Below are positions 47,953-59,414 of a stretch of DNA of 64,000 bases, one piece after another; position 1 is the stretch's first letter, and every line of letters starts with the position of its first letter. The stretch is from Acanthopleura granulata. Taxonomy: Eukaryota > Mollusca > Polyplacophora > Chitonida > Chitonidae. The stretch lies in contig JABBOT010000002.1 in assembly GCA_016165875.1 (NCBI GenBank), positions 37,909,868-37,973,867 of the forward strand. The letters run 5' to 3'. A program made the translations under genes and the position numbers. The notes beneath the pieces were generated by a model. The model did no database searches, was not told the DNA's origin, and worked only from the letters and a program-made list of their open reading frames with translations.

Positions 47953-48727
47953 TCATTACGTTAGCCTATAAATGTGAACGACGAAGTTGTTAAGTTTGCA
48001 GTCATTTGCTTAATTCCCTTTGAGAGCAGTCGTTTTACTTGTGTCTACTCGAGTCATATTTGTTCTTGTCTACTTAGAAGGCTTTTGTGGGATTTTGGAG
48101 ATATTGGTTTACACGTCTTTGGATAATTTTTGTCATTTTGTACTATTGTTTCGTACGTGGCACTTTTGTGAGCTTGTGTTTCACCACTTGCTATTTGGTC
48201 AGAGACGTTCGTTTGGGGCTTGTACCGCTCATTGACTCTTTGCGCGGTGACGTATATTTTATCCCAGTTTACCGTGAAAGTGACTTTGTGTACATTTCGG
48301 AGGAGTGAAACCTACATCGTCAACTCGGCATCACGGACGGTATTGTCAACCCGTCCACCCAGGAAAGTTGCACCTTGCCGGAGAGTTGGCTATATATCAT
48401 CCTCGGCGTACCGTGCCCACTGCTTTTTGTCACTTACAGGACTGTCATCATTCGATTCTAGAATTCCCAAGGCTTGTGGATTCTATAGTTACCTGGACTG
48501 ACTTGTCCGTGGAAGCCGGAATATTCCAAGCGGATTTGGACCCTCTCACCATTAAGAAACTATATTTATATTTTTGCAATTATCTGTATTATTTTCGTAT
48601 ATTATTGTCAGTTGTACTGTTTGTCAGTTATGTATTGAACTTATTCAAGCGTTTTCGTGTTTCTTTGTTTGATCTTGTATAAGGCCTATCGCTGTCTGAG
48701 AGTTGAACAAGCCATTTGTTTATCAAT
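47953..48727 (+). repeat. ~1 kb interspersed repeat (element 1), copy 3 (5' truncated)
   Basis: Begins at AGCCTATAAATGTGAACGAC, the TATA-like block in the middle of copy 2, and ends at CTGTCTGAGAGTTGAACAAG. Same strand as copy 2. Confidence 0.75.
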
Positions 48728-49413
48728 TTTCCTCACATTTATTGAAATCGTCACAAATTTCACTGAATAAAAGACATGTCTGAAGTCGAGATATGCACAT
48801 GCCATAAGTGCGATTGCATATTTCTTTGGAATTAAGGACAATTCAAAATTGACACTATCGTGTTTGTCATAAAGTCCAGGTAAGATGTATCATTTGAAGA
48901 AACGATAGCCTGGTTTAATTCCAGTGAAGATCGATTTATATCTTTCACATCCTTTGCTTTATACGGTTGTTTCAAGCTAGCAAATCATCATCATGCCACC
49001 TGATGAAATCACAAAAATGGTAACCTTGATTGTAGTGAAAACGAAGATTTTGCCTTGATGTAGCTGTAACCGGTTTTATTGAACACGAAATTCAATCCGT
49101 TAAATCTCTGTGGGGTACAGGAGTATTTCTTTATTTATATACTCACAATTGATCGCATTGGTGAGAGGCACCTGGATTATTACGCTACACTAACGCACTA
49201 AATGGCACAATGGTATAGACAGTAGAAAAATTTCATGTGGAATCTCCCTTATATGGCGTACAATAAATAGCAATGGCTTCCTTGATGTAGACAAGTGATT
49301 TTTGGAAAGGTGTCCTGACATTGGCAATCTGTCTACCATAATGACATACGCAAGTATGTGCAGAGTAAGCTTGTCCCAAATAAAGTGGCACTCTCCTCCA
49401 CTGGAGCAGTCAT

Positions 49414-49668
49414 TGGGGGCGTGGCCGAGAGGTCAGTGTGATACCGCGGCACAATGATTCATTTTTTATTCACCAATTTGGTCGCAAAGAGTTCAAGTCC
49501 AGTTCGTGCTGGCTTCCTCTATAGCCATACTTGTGAAAGTCGTCTACCAACGTGCGAATGGTCATTGGTTTCTCCCGGGCGCTGTTCGGTTTCTCCCGCC
49601 ATCGTATAAGTGAAATATTCTTCAGGACGACGTATTCAAATTAATCTTCAATGAAATGAGTAAATATA
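49414..49668 (+). mobile_element. Diverged SINE copy (duplicate of 39084)
   Basis: Same copy as at 39084-39305, but retaining TCTCCCGGGCGCTGTTCGGT, which unit 1 has lost. Confidence 0.75.
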
Positions 49669-49799
49669 TGAACACACCTTTTAACAGCTAGGACACAGGC
49701 GGTGTTGCTTCAAACTCGGCCAAGGATAGGACTTTATCCATTCCACGTTCTTGCTCTCTGTGTTATCATTCCGAAACTTGTACCTTTCGCTCTTCACAG

Positions 49800-50369
49800 C
49801 CAGCATAGAGGCAACGGCCAACTGTTACGGCTACCCGCTCGTCTACAACTTCTATGACATGCTGGCCTAGATCTACATGTATTGCTAAATATCTAAGTTA
49901 TGACAGAGTGTGGGCAATGCGGCGATCATGTCCCAGGGGCACGAAGACGTGTCATCAGATTTGTGCTGAGAAGTCGTGAGCTCCACTGACCTCGTGTTAA
50001 AATGGTTTTCTTGATCATTTTCTCATCCATCGGAGAAAACACGGTTTTATGAAATATTCTGACTCTTTGGAGTCTAAAAAAACGACAATTATATAAAATA
50101 AACTGGCTCTTTATTTTCCGATATTGAAAATCAGTGATGTATGCACTTGTATTTGTGTTTTATGATCTGGTTTTCACCATTTGTGAAATGGTCATAATAC
50201 TCGCTTCAGTGACCTACTCATTTTATTATTTCAGAATGTCGTGTTTCAGAATGTCGCTGAGAACTCTGACAGTCATCCTGATCAAGGTGTAGCTGGCCTG
50301 AGTATGATCTGTGGATCATTCGGCCTCAGTTGCAGCTGTTGTTCTGAGATGTATAATGCTCTGTGGTGA
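49800..50369 (+). pseudogene. CRS pseudogene 2
   Basis: Exon-2-like 49800-49975 (176 nt, one more than the functional 175) and exon-3-like 50235-50369. It carries the same CTGGCCTAG stop, the same one-base insertion and the same exon 3 deletion as pseudogene 1. It is less damaged in the second half of exon 2 (GTGTGGGCAATGCGGCGATC is still readable). It has its own extra deletion before GATCTGTGGATCATTCGG, removing the CHTYS-like part. No exon 1. It lies 2.7 kb upstream of CRS-D exon 1, as pseudogene 1 does to CRS-C. Confidence 0.92.
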
Positions 50370-50705
50370 CAGAACAGAAGACTGGCTTAACGAGATACAT
50401 GTGAATCGACAGTCACCGAAATGTTCATTTTTAGGGCGTGTCGTTTTAGGTATATATGCTATCAATATTAAATTGAACATTTGCAGTTTGTTCCCTAAGA
50501 ATTCTACACGTTTTGATTTCTTCCATATAAAATGCATATTTTGAAGTGCAAATTTTAAACCTACACTTATTTAGTAAATTCAGTGGATAGCAGACTGACT
50601 CAACGTTATGTTGCAAGGGACTAATAACGACAACATCACACTGTAAACGTGCAAGTCCATCTTTTTGCTCCCGCTCTATTACTCAGAGCTTCGTAAGAGA
50701 GACTC

Positions 50706-50900
50706 ATTGAGCCCAAGAACGATTACCCGTTATGAACGCCTGAATATAGTCACATTCATACGAGAACAGTTGTACGATATGTGCCCCTGGATGGGGTCGG
50801 CCACAATTTGTACTCGAAAAACCTATGCACTGTTGATAAATGGATTCTTCATTTTAATTACGAGAAGTTCAAGCAAGTCAATGAACAACGAGAAAATCCT
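50706..50900. repeat. Repeat B copy after pseudogene 2
   Basis: Near-identical to 40375-40580 by duplication. Confidence 0.6.
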
Positions 50901-51198
50901 AGGAATATAGTCAATTATAAGATAAGTTCACATATATGACGGCAGCTACCTCTAGCGGGCCTACCCGTAGATTATTATCTATAGAGGCTAAACCCTAGAT
51001 CCTTCGTATTCAATCCAGCCGTATTTTATCAACATACCGTTCTCTCCCTCTCAGTTTGATGTTGGCATCAATAAAACATTTATTTCCGTAGTCTCACATC
51101 TCTATCACGGTATGTTGATAAAATACGACTGGATTGTGTACAAAGCATCTAGGGTTTAGCCTCCAGAGATATCTATGGGCACGCTCGCTAGAGCTAGA

Positions 51199-51378
51199 CG
51201 GCGGCCAGCATTGTGATGGATCTAATCCAAGGGAACCCATTACCATTCGAAGGTTGCTGGAGGACCTACCCACGTACGACCGGAAAGAAAGCCAGAGCGT
51301 CAGCTGGGCTTGAACACACGTCGATTGCACTTGTGAGAGACATCTGAGTCATTACACTGCACCAGCGCGCTAACCGGT
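51199..51378 (-). mobile_element. SINE fragment (duplicate of 40868)
   Basis: Retains CATTACCATTCGAAGGTTGC, which is missing in the unit 1 copy. Confidence 0.8.
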
Positions 51379-51712
51379 ATAGTGGTATCCAGAGTAGATA
51401 AATCCCAAGTGTAATCTCCCTGATATTGCGTACCACAAGTAACAATTACATTCTTGATGTAGACAAGTGAATTTTGGGTAGGGAGACGGACCGCGTGTGC
51501 CCAGCAGGCATTAATAAAAGATATAATTTGTTTGCTTACTTGATGCCTTTTTAGCGCCACACTCAAGGATTTTCCACTTGTACGATGACGGTTGGTTTTA
51601 TGATTGGAGGAAACCGGAGAGCCGATGTTAAACCAGCGAGATTGTATTTTAGCAGGTTCTTCGCAAACTTTCCCAAGGGTAAGATACAAGCTTAAATGTC
51701 TCTTTTAAATGA

Positions 51713-51812
51713 GCTTTGCCCGGTTTCCTCCAACTATAATGCTAGCCGCCGTCGTAGAAGTGAAATATTCTTAAGTACGATGTAAAACACCAATGAAATA
51801 AATGAATAAATG
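51713..51812 (+). mobile_element. SINE 3' fragment (duplicate of 41383)
   Basis: GCCCGGTTTCCTCCAACTAT through ACACCAATGAAATAAATGAA. Confidence 0.85.
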
Positions 51813-52114
51813 AATCCAATTTGAGTGCGTATTTTCCCCTTCTATCAGGTCACAAAGGTGAGTCGGACCTGCACCTGACCAGTGAAGTGTATAATCTAGA
51901 TACTTGCTAAATGAAGGGAAGCGGAGAAATTTTCATCAACCCATTTAAAGCCTTCTATGTGTATCATAAGCCTCTTTGTGTTGTTTTCACGTGATTACTT
52001 ATTAAATGTCATTACAATATTGCATTTACACCAGTGACGTCCAATAAATTGAAATTAACATCACCTCATAATGTTTACGTCATTCTCTTCGATCTCTTGA
52101 ACGTCAATCTCTTG

Positions 52115-52212
52115 AACGTCTGCCATCAACCTGCGGATGGTCGTGGGTGCATGCCGCCTTCGTATAAATAAAACATTGTTGAGTACGGCTTGAAACACCA
52201 ATCAAATAAATC
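52115..52212 (+). mobile_element. SINE 3' fragment (duplicate of 41758)
   Basis: GTCTGCCATCAACCTGCGGA, GTTGAGTACGGCTTGAAACA and CCAATCAAATAAATCAA. Confidence 0.85.
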
Positions 52213-52504
52213 AATCTCTTGCTACTGTTTATGCAATGACATGGACAGTTGGCCTAATAAAACGCTAGATCCGGTAAACTGACAAGAGGCAGGCTCCCAT
52301 GAGTTACGTGTAACCATTTGCATACCATCACACTGCCATAGCCCTCCGGTCTTGCCCTGTATGCTGTAGACTTCTAGATCGCTGTAAGTTCGCCACTTTG
52401 GTTTCACAGACTAAAAGTGACCTGTGGGGGTACGTAATCAGTAACAACAGGTCTATCTCTTATACCATCAACTTTTGCTACATACACACTTTCAAAATTT
52501 TTCT

Positions 52505-53023
52505 ATTTTTTCTGGAACTTCATGGTGAAAGACTTTTGAGGACCGCGGTAGGGACCCTCCTAGAGAAGAGAAACTTAAACCATGACGTCACGAGAAAAAG
52601 GTCACTGAAAGCGATACTAAACTCAAACTCGAAACGTCTCCCAGTGTTACTGTTTACCACCTGTTAGGCGATGTCACCAAAGCATTCACTCTGATTGTCC
52701 AATAGGCGCCTGACATAATAAGGACTATCCGGGAGCAAGGTTTCATGTTTATTCTACGCGAGTATTAAGCCATTCTGATTGGCTGAGACAGCTGGATATA
52801 GGGTGACAATGATGAAACACCATACACCTGATACTCTGAGGCTGGCTGTGTCGACAATGTGGATCAAAGGCGACGCTACGTCACGTTGTGTCACGCCACA
52901 CACTATTCGACACACATCCAGTACAGGATCTTGTCAATGCTATAAAACATCTGTACGAAATTCAAGATATTGTGTTTGTGGTTCCTCGTCGCTTTATGCC
53001 AAAGACACACACTGAAGAAAACG
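52505..53023 (+). promoter_or_regulatory. CRS-D promoter region
   Basis: Near copy of the CRS-C promoter: CCATGACGTCACGAGAAAAA near 52580, GCTACGTCACGTTGTGTCAC near 52874, TATAAAA at 52941-52947, 77 bases between box and ATG. Conservation is partly due to recent duplication, so the independent evidence is the match to CRS-B. Confidence 0.7.
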
Positions 53024-55904
53024 ATGATTGCTGTGTGGTCGATCCTAGTTGTGGCCTTGACTTCAGGTAAGCATTTTGACATTGTAAATTACTCCTCCTT
53101 TCAAAACAAATCAGTGAATCATCCACCATACGGGCTATACATATTATTCTTAGTATCATTAGCAGGGGCATGTGATTGACATTATGATTTCAATCTGCGC
53201 GGCAAATGCTTAGGATTAACTAAGGAATATCTCATGTTGGGATGAAATGTTTTGGCTGAGTGACTTAGATGCCACTAGGACACACGACGTGTGGGTTTAA
53301 TTACACCGTCGGACATTCTCTCTAGTGGTAAGGGGGGGAGGCATGGTGACAAGTGTAGACAGCACGCGTATTGGGTCGCTTGTGTCTTACATGGAGAGGA
53401 CTTGACCTACAATAATATGGCATACACGGCTTACTCTTCATTAGAAATCCTTGTGTCACATTTGTCATTCATTTGAAAATCTTTCATGTGAATGATAATT
53501 GTAGATCTTGTACAACCTTGGTGGTAATCTCCATATTTATTTACATGTAAGAGAACTTGTTCTTTCCACAATATGTACTTCTTGTACTAGAGTTTGTCAT
53601 TTTGTTTCTACTTTTACAAATGCATGGCATACGCAGTTATATATTTATTTTACAAGATAAAGGAAAACGGGATTGGCGAACAGGTAAGTGTTGATGACGG
53701 TATATATTATTTGACCAATAGCACATATCCATACGCAGGCAAGTACAGAGTGAGCTTTTCCAAATAAAGGAATACTTGCCTCCAGTGGAGCAGCTATTCT
53801 TTGATCAGTCTTAATTCAGCACCGAGACCAATTTACTCTAATTTTTGTAGGGTCGCGTCACACTTATTTCTTAAGCAATTGACTATATGTACCCTTTTAC
53901 ATACCAGTAAATCTTATCTTTTTATTGTTCTAACGATAAACTTAAACAGAAGAAACTCATTTTTCTCTGTACATATTTCGCGAACGTTCTTGGACAATAA
54001 ATGACCTATATATAATGGCACTGGCATCTACATGTTACAGAAATTCAAATTCTGTTTTTAACAATATTAAAAATAAAGTGTCAAAGTCCGAACCTAGTGT
54101 AAACACAAGTCGGTCCTTTTTCTTTCAATTGTCCTGGAAGCGGAGTTCCACAATTAACCAACACCTCTGTCCCTTTATGTCAACTCTTATGGTTTTAATA
54201 CCCGGCAATCTTCTTCGAAAATAAATTGAAACAACCTCATATTGTACTGTATTCAAGCAGTCACGAATAACATGGAAACTGTAATTATACCCAAGGTATT
54301 ATACGATTGACACTGACGAGATGGCAGTTAGATCATACGAATAGGTAGATTCGAACAGAACATTTCAACTCTCTGGCGTTTTGTTTCTTACTTTGTCTCT
54401 TTCCATGTACCTAAACAGGATCTGTGCGCATTATAGACATCTTGTATGAACGAGTGATTTTATGAACAGAACGGGCAAGTGTGTGGGGAGGGGGGGGGGG
54501 ATTCTCATCAATGTGGTGGCCGAGAGTTCATACTAAGCTCCTGCTAGGATCCTCTCCAGCCGCACATCGAAAATGCTTTCAACAACCTACGAACGGCCGT
54601 TGGTCGTCCTTCGGGTTTTGCCTGGTTTCCTCATGCCATGGCATAAGTTAAATGTTTCTGAGGATGGCAAACTCAAATTAAAGTTCAATCAAATAAATAA
54701 ATATATGAACAAATCTTTCAACAGGTGTTCAACACGAGGTGTTGGTTTAAATCCGGCCTTAGGCAGGATTTCGTCCAAACCAAGCTCTTGTTCACTGTGT
54801 GACAATATGCTGTTCCCGACGTTCTTCTTCCCATCAATATACTCTAGCGATCACTGAACACTAGTTTTCATGCGTCTGTATGGAGTACATGTACGTACGT
54901 TCGTCAGATAACTTGATAAAGGTCAGCAGTTTACCACCAGCATTCCAGTTCCTTCCAAACTAGGTTATCATTCCAATATTTGTACCTTTCGCTCTTCACA
55001 GCCAGCATAGAGGCAACGGCCAACTGCTACGGCTACCCGCTCGTCTACAACTTCTATGACATGCTGGCCCAGTCTACCTGTACAGCTAAATATCCAAGTT
55101 CTGCCAGGGTTTGGGCCATGAGGCGATCATGTCCCAGTGGTACGAAGACGTGTCATCAGATTTGTGCTGAGAAGTCGTGAGTTCCACTGACTTTTTGGTA
55201 GAATGGCTGTCTAGATCATTTTCTCAGCTATCGAGAAAACACGACTGTACGAAATACTCTCACAATGTGTAGTCGTGAAAACAACGATTTAATAAACCAA
55301 ACTTACTCTTTAATTCCAAGATTTCGATATTGAAAATTAGCGATGTGTGTATATATATTTGTGTTTTATTTGGGGGCCCTCCGTGGTTCAGTCGGTTAGC
55401 GCGCTAGCGCAGCGCAATGACCCTAAGCCTCCCACCAATGTGGTCGCTGTTAGTTCAACTCCAGCCCAAGTTGGCTTTCTCCCCAGCCGCATGTGGGGAG
55501 GTCTGCCAGCAACCTACGGATAGTCGTGGGTTTCTCCCCGGGTTCTGTCCGGTTTCCTCCCACCATAATGCTGGCCGCCGTCGTATAAGTGAAATGTTCT
55601 TGAGTACGGCGTAAAAGACCAATCAAATAAATGAATAGATATAATTTTAGTTTTCGCCAAGTGTGAAATGGGGATAAAACTGCCTTCGATGACCTTGTCA
55701 TTTTATTGTTTCAGGCTCTCGTGTTTCCAGACGTACCACGTGTACAAGAACCCTCCAATCCTGGCTGAGAACTCTGACAGTCAGCCTGATCAAGGTGTAG
55801 CTGGATTGAGCATGTACAGTTATACCAACGGCTGTGACTTCTCTCATCCTGACTGCGGACCCAATTACTGCTGTTGTTCTGGGCCGCACAATGCGCTGAA
55901 GTAA
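53024..55904 (+). CDS. CRS-D: small secreted cysteine-rich protein
   Basis: Exons 53024-53066, 55002-55176 and 55715-55904; 135 codons plus stop; introns of 1,935 bp (phase 1) and 538 bp (phase 2). The leader is identical to that of CRS-C (MIAVWSILVVALTS). Exon 2 has LVYNFYDMLAQSTCTAKY, RVWAMRRSCPSGTKTC; exon 3 has YHVYKNPPILAENSD, NSQPDQG-type loop (here DSQPDQGVAG) and CDFSHPDCGPNYCCCSG. The mature part has 11 cysteines. Exon 3 is closer to CRS-B (DFSHP) than to CRS-C. Intron 2 carries a full SINE that accounts for its extra length relative to CRS-C. Family unrecognised; secreted and disulfide-rich by inference. Confidence 0.9.
54500..54716 (+). mobile_element. Decayed SINE in CRS-D intron 1
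   Basis: Starts with a poly-G run (about 54490) and has CTCTCCAGCCGCACATCGAA, CAACAACCTACGAACGGCCG and ATCAAATAAATAAATA; counterpart of 44165-44402. Confidence 0.65.
55370..55637 (+). mobile_element. Full-length SINE in CRS-D intron 2
   Basis: Complete: CTCCGTGGTTCAGTCGGTTA head, AGCAACCTACGGATAGTCGT, CCTCCCACCATAATGCTGGC, GTCGTATAAGTGAAATGTTC and an AAATAAATGAATA tail. It is absent from the matching intron of CRS-C. Confidence 0.95.
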
Positions 55905-56224
55905 TAGAACAGGACACAGACATCAGAACAGATACTCGAATCAAACAGTCTGAGATATATTCATTCTTTGTTACATGTCGGTTTATGTATTAAGGCAATC
56001 AGTGTTAAATTTAACATTTCTCATTTCTTTTTTAACAAATTCTATATTTCAGATAAATTGCACATTTCAAAATGCAAATTCATAAACCTTCTTTAATTTA
56101 GTAAATCTAGTGGTTCAAGGTTATGATGCAATAATAATGGACAAACAAGGGCAGCATACATGTATATACACCCAAGTCCATCATTTTACTCCCGTTTTAT
56201 TGCCCCGAGTTTCACGTGGCTCTG

Positions 56225-56465
56225 ACTGACTGGCTGGTTGACTGATTGGTGTAAACGCTGTGCTCAATAATTTTCCCCTCACCTGACAAAAATCCGGTGA
56301 ATGAGTGGAGGGAATCGGAAACCACCGACCTTCACCAAGTAAATAAAGTTTAAGAGTTTCATGCCCATGCCGACATGTGTATCGTGTTGTCCCACTTGAA
56401 AGCCCTGCTGAGCTCACCAGACAGCCTCAACTCCTCACCTTATCAGGGTATACTGACACTGAGTC
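56225..56465. repeat. CRS-D 3' flank repeat and minisatellite relic
   Basis: TGATTGGTGTAAACGCTGTG, GAATCGGAAACCACCGACCT and GGGTATACTGACACTGAGTC; matches 45690-45900, the start of the minisatellite after CRS-C. Confidence 0.6.
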
Positions 56466-56839
56466 GATCAGTGCTTGGTCAATACCTTGGATGTCGAAGG
56501 CCGGGCGTGGTGTCAAGCTTCTGTCTTTTAAAGTATTTCGTAGAACCCGACTAACCTTTGATAGCACTGAATAAAGCGCTGTCTGAATGAAAAGGTATTT
56601 CTGGATGGATAGTTAACAATAGAGTATAGGGATAAAAATTCTATCATCTTAACATGAAGTTCTCATTTTCTAGAGAATAGTTAATGTGATGAAAATCCTT
56701 CCAATCCCAGTGCGTAAGGATGAGTCAATGCACCTAACAGAGTTGTCCCCCTTTTCCTTGTCATAAACAACATGAAGATCCCAAATATTTTTACCCACTG
56801 AAAATTGAACTGAACGTTGTACATTGAACACACCAGGTA

Positions 56840-57850
56840 CACAATGTCTTTCTAAAGTGGCACAAATGATGGTTTTGTCACCAGAGCCATATACATATTC
56901 CGTATTGGAGTTTAATGTTTTTGTTTATATGTCTGTCATTTTGGGACCTACACACTCACAGTCGTACATATTATACTTCAGTCTTTTGCTGTGTATGTCA
57001 GTTAGCTTAGAATCTATGCAGACACGGAGACCTCAGTTTACTTGATTTTGATTTCGTGTGTACATCAGATATCCTTTGAAAAGATGTACTAGCACTTTAG
57101 AGTGGCACAAAAGAAACTAGTGTGATTCCAAAGCCTACTCCTCTCAGGTATGGATACCATGATCACGATAGGAGGCCCTAATTAAGGGTCAAAGAGTACA
57201 TGAAAACCCTATATTTACTGTATGAATATTTCATGACGAATTCATATGTTGAATCTTTCATGCTCACAATGTCTTTCTAAAGCGGCACAAATGGCGGATT
57301 TGTCAGGGTAATTTAAATTGTACAAATCAGACTTCAGCCTTTTGCTGTATGTGGGTGATTTTTGGTCTAAACGCACTAGAAACCTCATTGTATTGTTCTG
57401 AACTTCAATTGGCGTGCACAACAGAGGCCCTTTGAAGAGATTTAATATCACTTTAGACCGAGACGAAAGAAACCAATGTAATTTCACAGCCAGTTTTTCT
57501 TTGGCATGGATACCATGGTCACGATAGGAGGCCCTAAATAAGGGTCATGCAGGACCAAAAAAAACATATTTCGTAGGGGAGAATAGGATGTAGCATTGAC
57601 ATAGTCAATGCCTAAAGTGGGTAATTCACTTCTAGGGCGACACAAATAGGTTGTCCCGATATTCATGTACACTTTGCATAATGGACTTCTGACATCCTCT
57701 ATATGAAAGTAGTCAGGGTATATATGGACAGTACGACAGTAATTTTGCCACCTGAAGTCAAAGTGATATACGCGACATAAGGGCTTCGAAGACATTTAGT
57801 AACATTTTAGAGCAACACGATCAGTCTGCATTATAGATCGCCGGTTTATG
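56840..57850. repeat. Diverged ~350-430-bp tandem repeat
   Basis: Two clear units and a third weaker one. CACAATGTCTTTCTAAAG recurs at about 56840 and 57266, GGATACCATG(A/G)TCACGATAGG at about 57152 and 57507, and GACACAAATAGG near 57638 starts the third. The ORFs at 56824-57045 +, 57242-57487 - and 57484-57795 - lie in it and differ, so it is not coding. Confidence 0.7.
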
Positions 57851-57869
57851 TCTTACTGTATGATGATTT

Positions 57870-59414
57870 TTGGGTCTGTGTGGACAAATAGAACACGTAT
57901 TTCTACATCATTACTCAAATCAACTAACTGATGGACAACATAAGGTATTAAGGTATACTTAACTTAACCTATAAGAGAACTTGGTCACATAAATGGCTAT
58001 CAAGAATAAAATGCTCCGACACCTTCCATCGTTAAAACAGCGAATAGTCAACATGCGAGTGCATCCCTGCAGCCTCACCTATTTTAGAATAAAGAACCGG
58101 GAATAAGTAACTAGTCGTTAAATTCAGCTGGGTTGATTCGCCCTCGATCTCCACTACACCTTGAATTCTCGTATAATACGCAAGATCTCAGCCGTATAAC
58201 ATCAGATATTTTCCATGAATGAAACACTGCTATCCGAAGTGCCGAAAATTGCTTGCTTATTGTCACCTTTTGCATACCTTTTGATAATAGGCCTATACCT
58301 TTGAATGAACGGAAGTTTAAGAAAACCTACAGTGATCACATCGGTGAGATTTTTCTCGCCTATCTGTATTTTTCTGAATTATATTCCTCAAAACACAACA
58401 TAATAATACGAATCATAAAATATAAACTCTGCAAATTAGTAGCCTACATATATATAGGCCCTATGTCTGCTAATTTCGCAACACAAATAACAGATATCAT
58501 GAGAAACATAATACAGGCCATGCTTCTGTCTAGTTTCCAGACCCTTTTATTGGCAACATCTACACATTCTGTACAATAAATTTCTTAAAAGAGAATCATT
58601 GAAGAAAAGCAAAACGAACCGTCGTTTAGGAGGCGTGTTCAGAAATTCCATGCTACAGCTATGAGACCTTCAACAGAGTCGATGTCAACAGAAAGCCCGC
58701 TAAGCCATTGTCCGTATCAGTCTTCAAAGTATCTATTGTTTATTTGCGCAGCATAGAAACATTGTTACCCATCCGAGAGTTACTGTTTGGGAGGTAGCCC
58801 ATGCGCTGGGACAATAACAACAATAACGATCTCGTGCATCAGGAAAGTGATCCACGTGTTGACCAGATAGCGTTATGTTCTGTGCGAGGTTCAGTATCCT
58901 CCATATCGTAATTGTCTATACCATAATTCAGTATACCCTAATGTCGGGTAGCCAAATTCCCACCACGTCACAGCCAACCTTTCGTCAGTAATCACTACCA
59001 CAAACCAGTGGCATGCATCTGCCAAATCTACTCTTCTACTCATTAGCCTTTCTGAACCTGATAAAGTAGGACTTCCACCATGGAAGGTTTTGTTCATCTG
59101 CCTCAACTGACAACGCCAGAGATATGTTAGAATTATATCTGCGCTATAAAGGCCCGTCTATGTGTCTTACTATATCTTATATCGGCTACATAGGATAACA
59201 GACGGAAACAGTCAATCTTGTTGCATACTACTGTTTGTCATATCCCAAAGCCGTGAAACTGGAAACCATACTATGAGTCACTGAGTCGAAAGGATGACAC
59301 AAAGTTCTTTGCAAGAAACAAACAAGGTATAGATGTAATTCACATCTTGATAAATCTTTACTGAGTACGGAGAAATAGCAGACATTGCTAACGAGAACAA
59401 CACAACGTTCATCT
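57870..59414. other. 3' flank of the Wnt gene
   Basis: No gene recognised; a 108-codon + ORF (58253-58579) shows no motif. The Wnt 3' UTR should fall in the right part (below 59414 on the - strand), but no poly(A) site was fixed. Confidence 0.4.

Larger units (their letters stand above)
47950..54930. repeat. Segmental duplication unit 2 (pseudogene plus start of CRS-D)
   Basis: Counterpart of 36810-44640. At about 48730 the end of element 1 (TATCAATTTTCCTC) joins directly to ACATTTATTGAAATCGTC; in unit 1 these are 674 bp apart. Confidence 0.9.
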
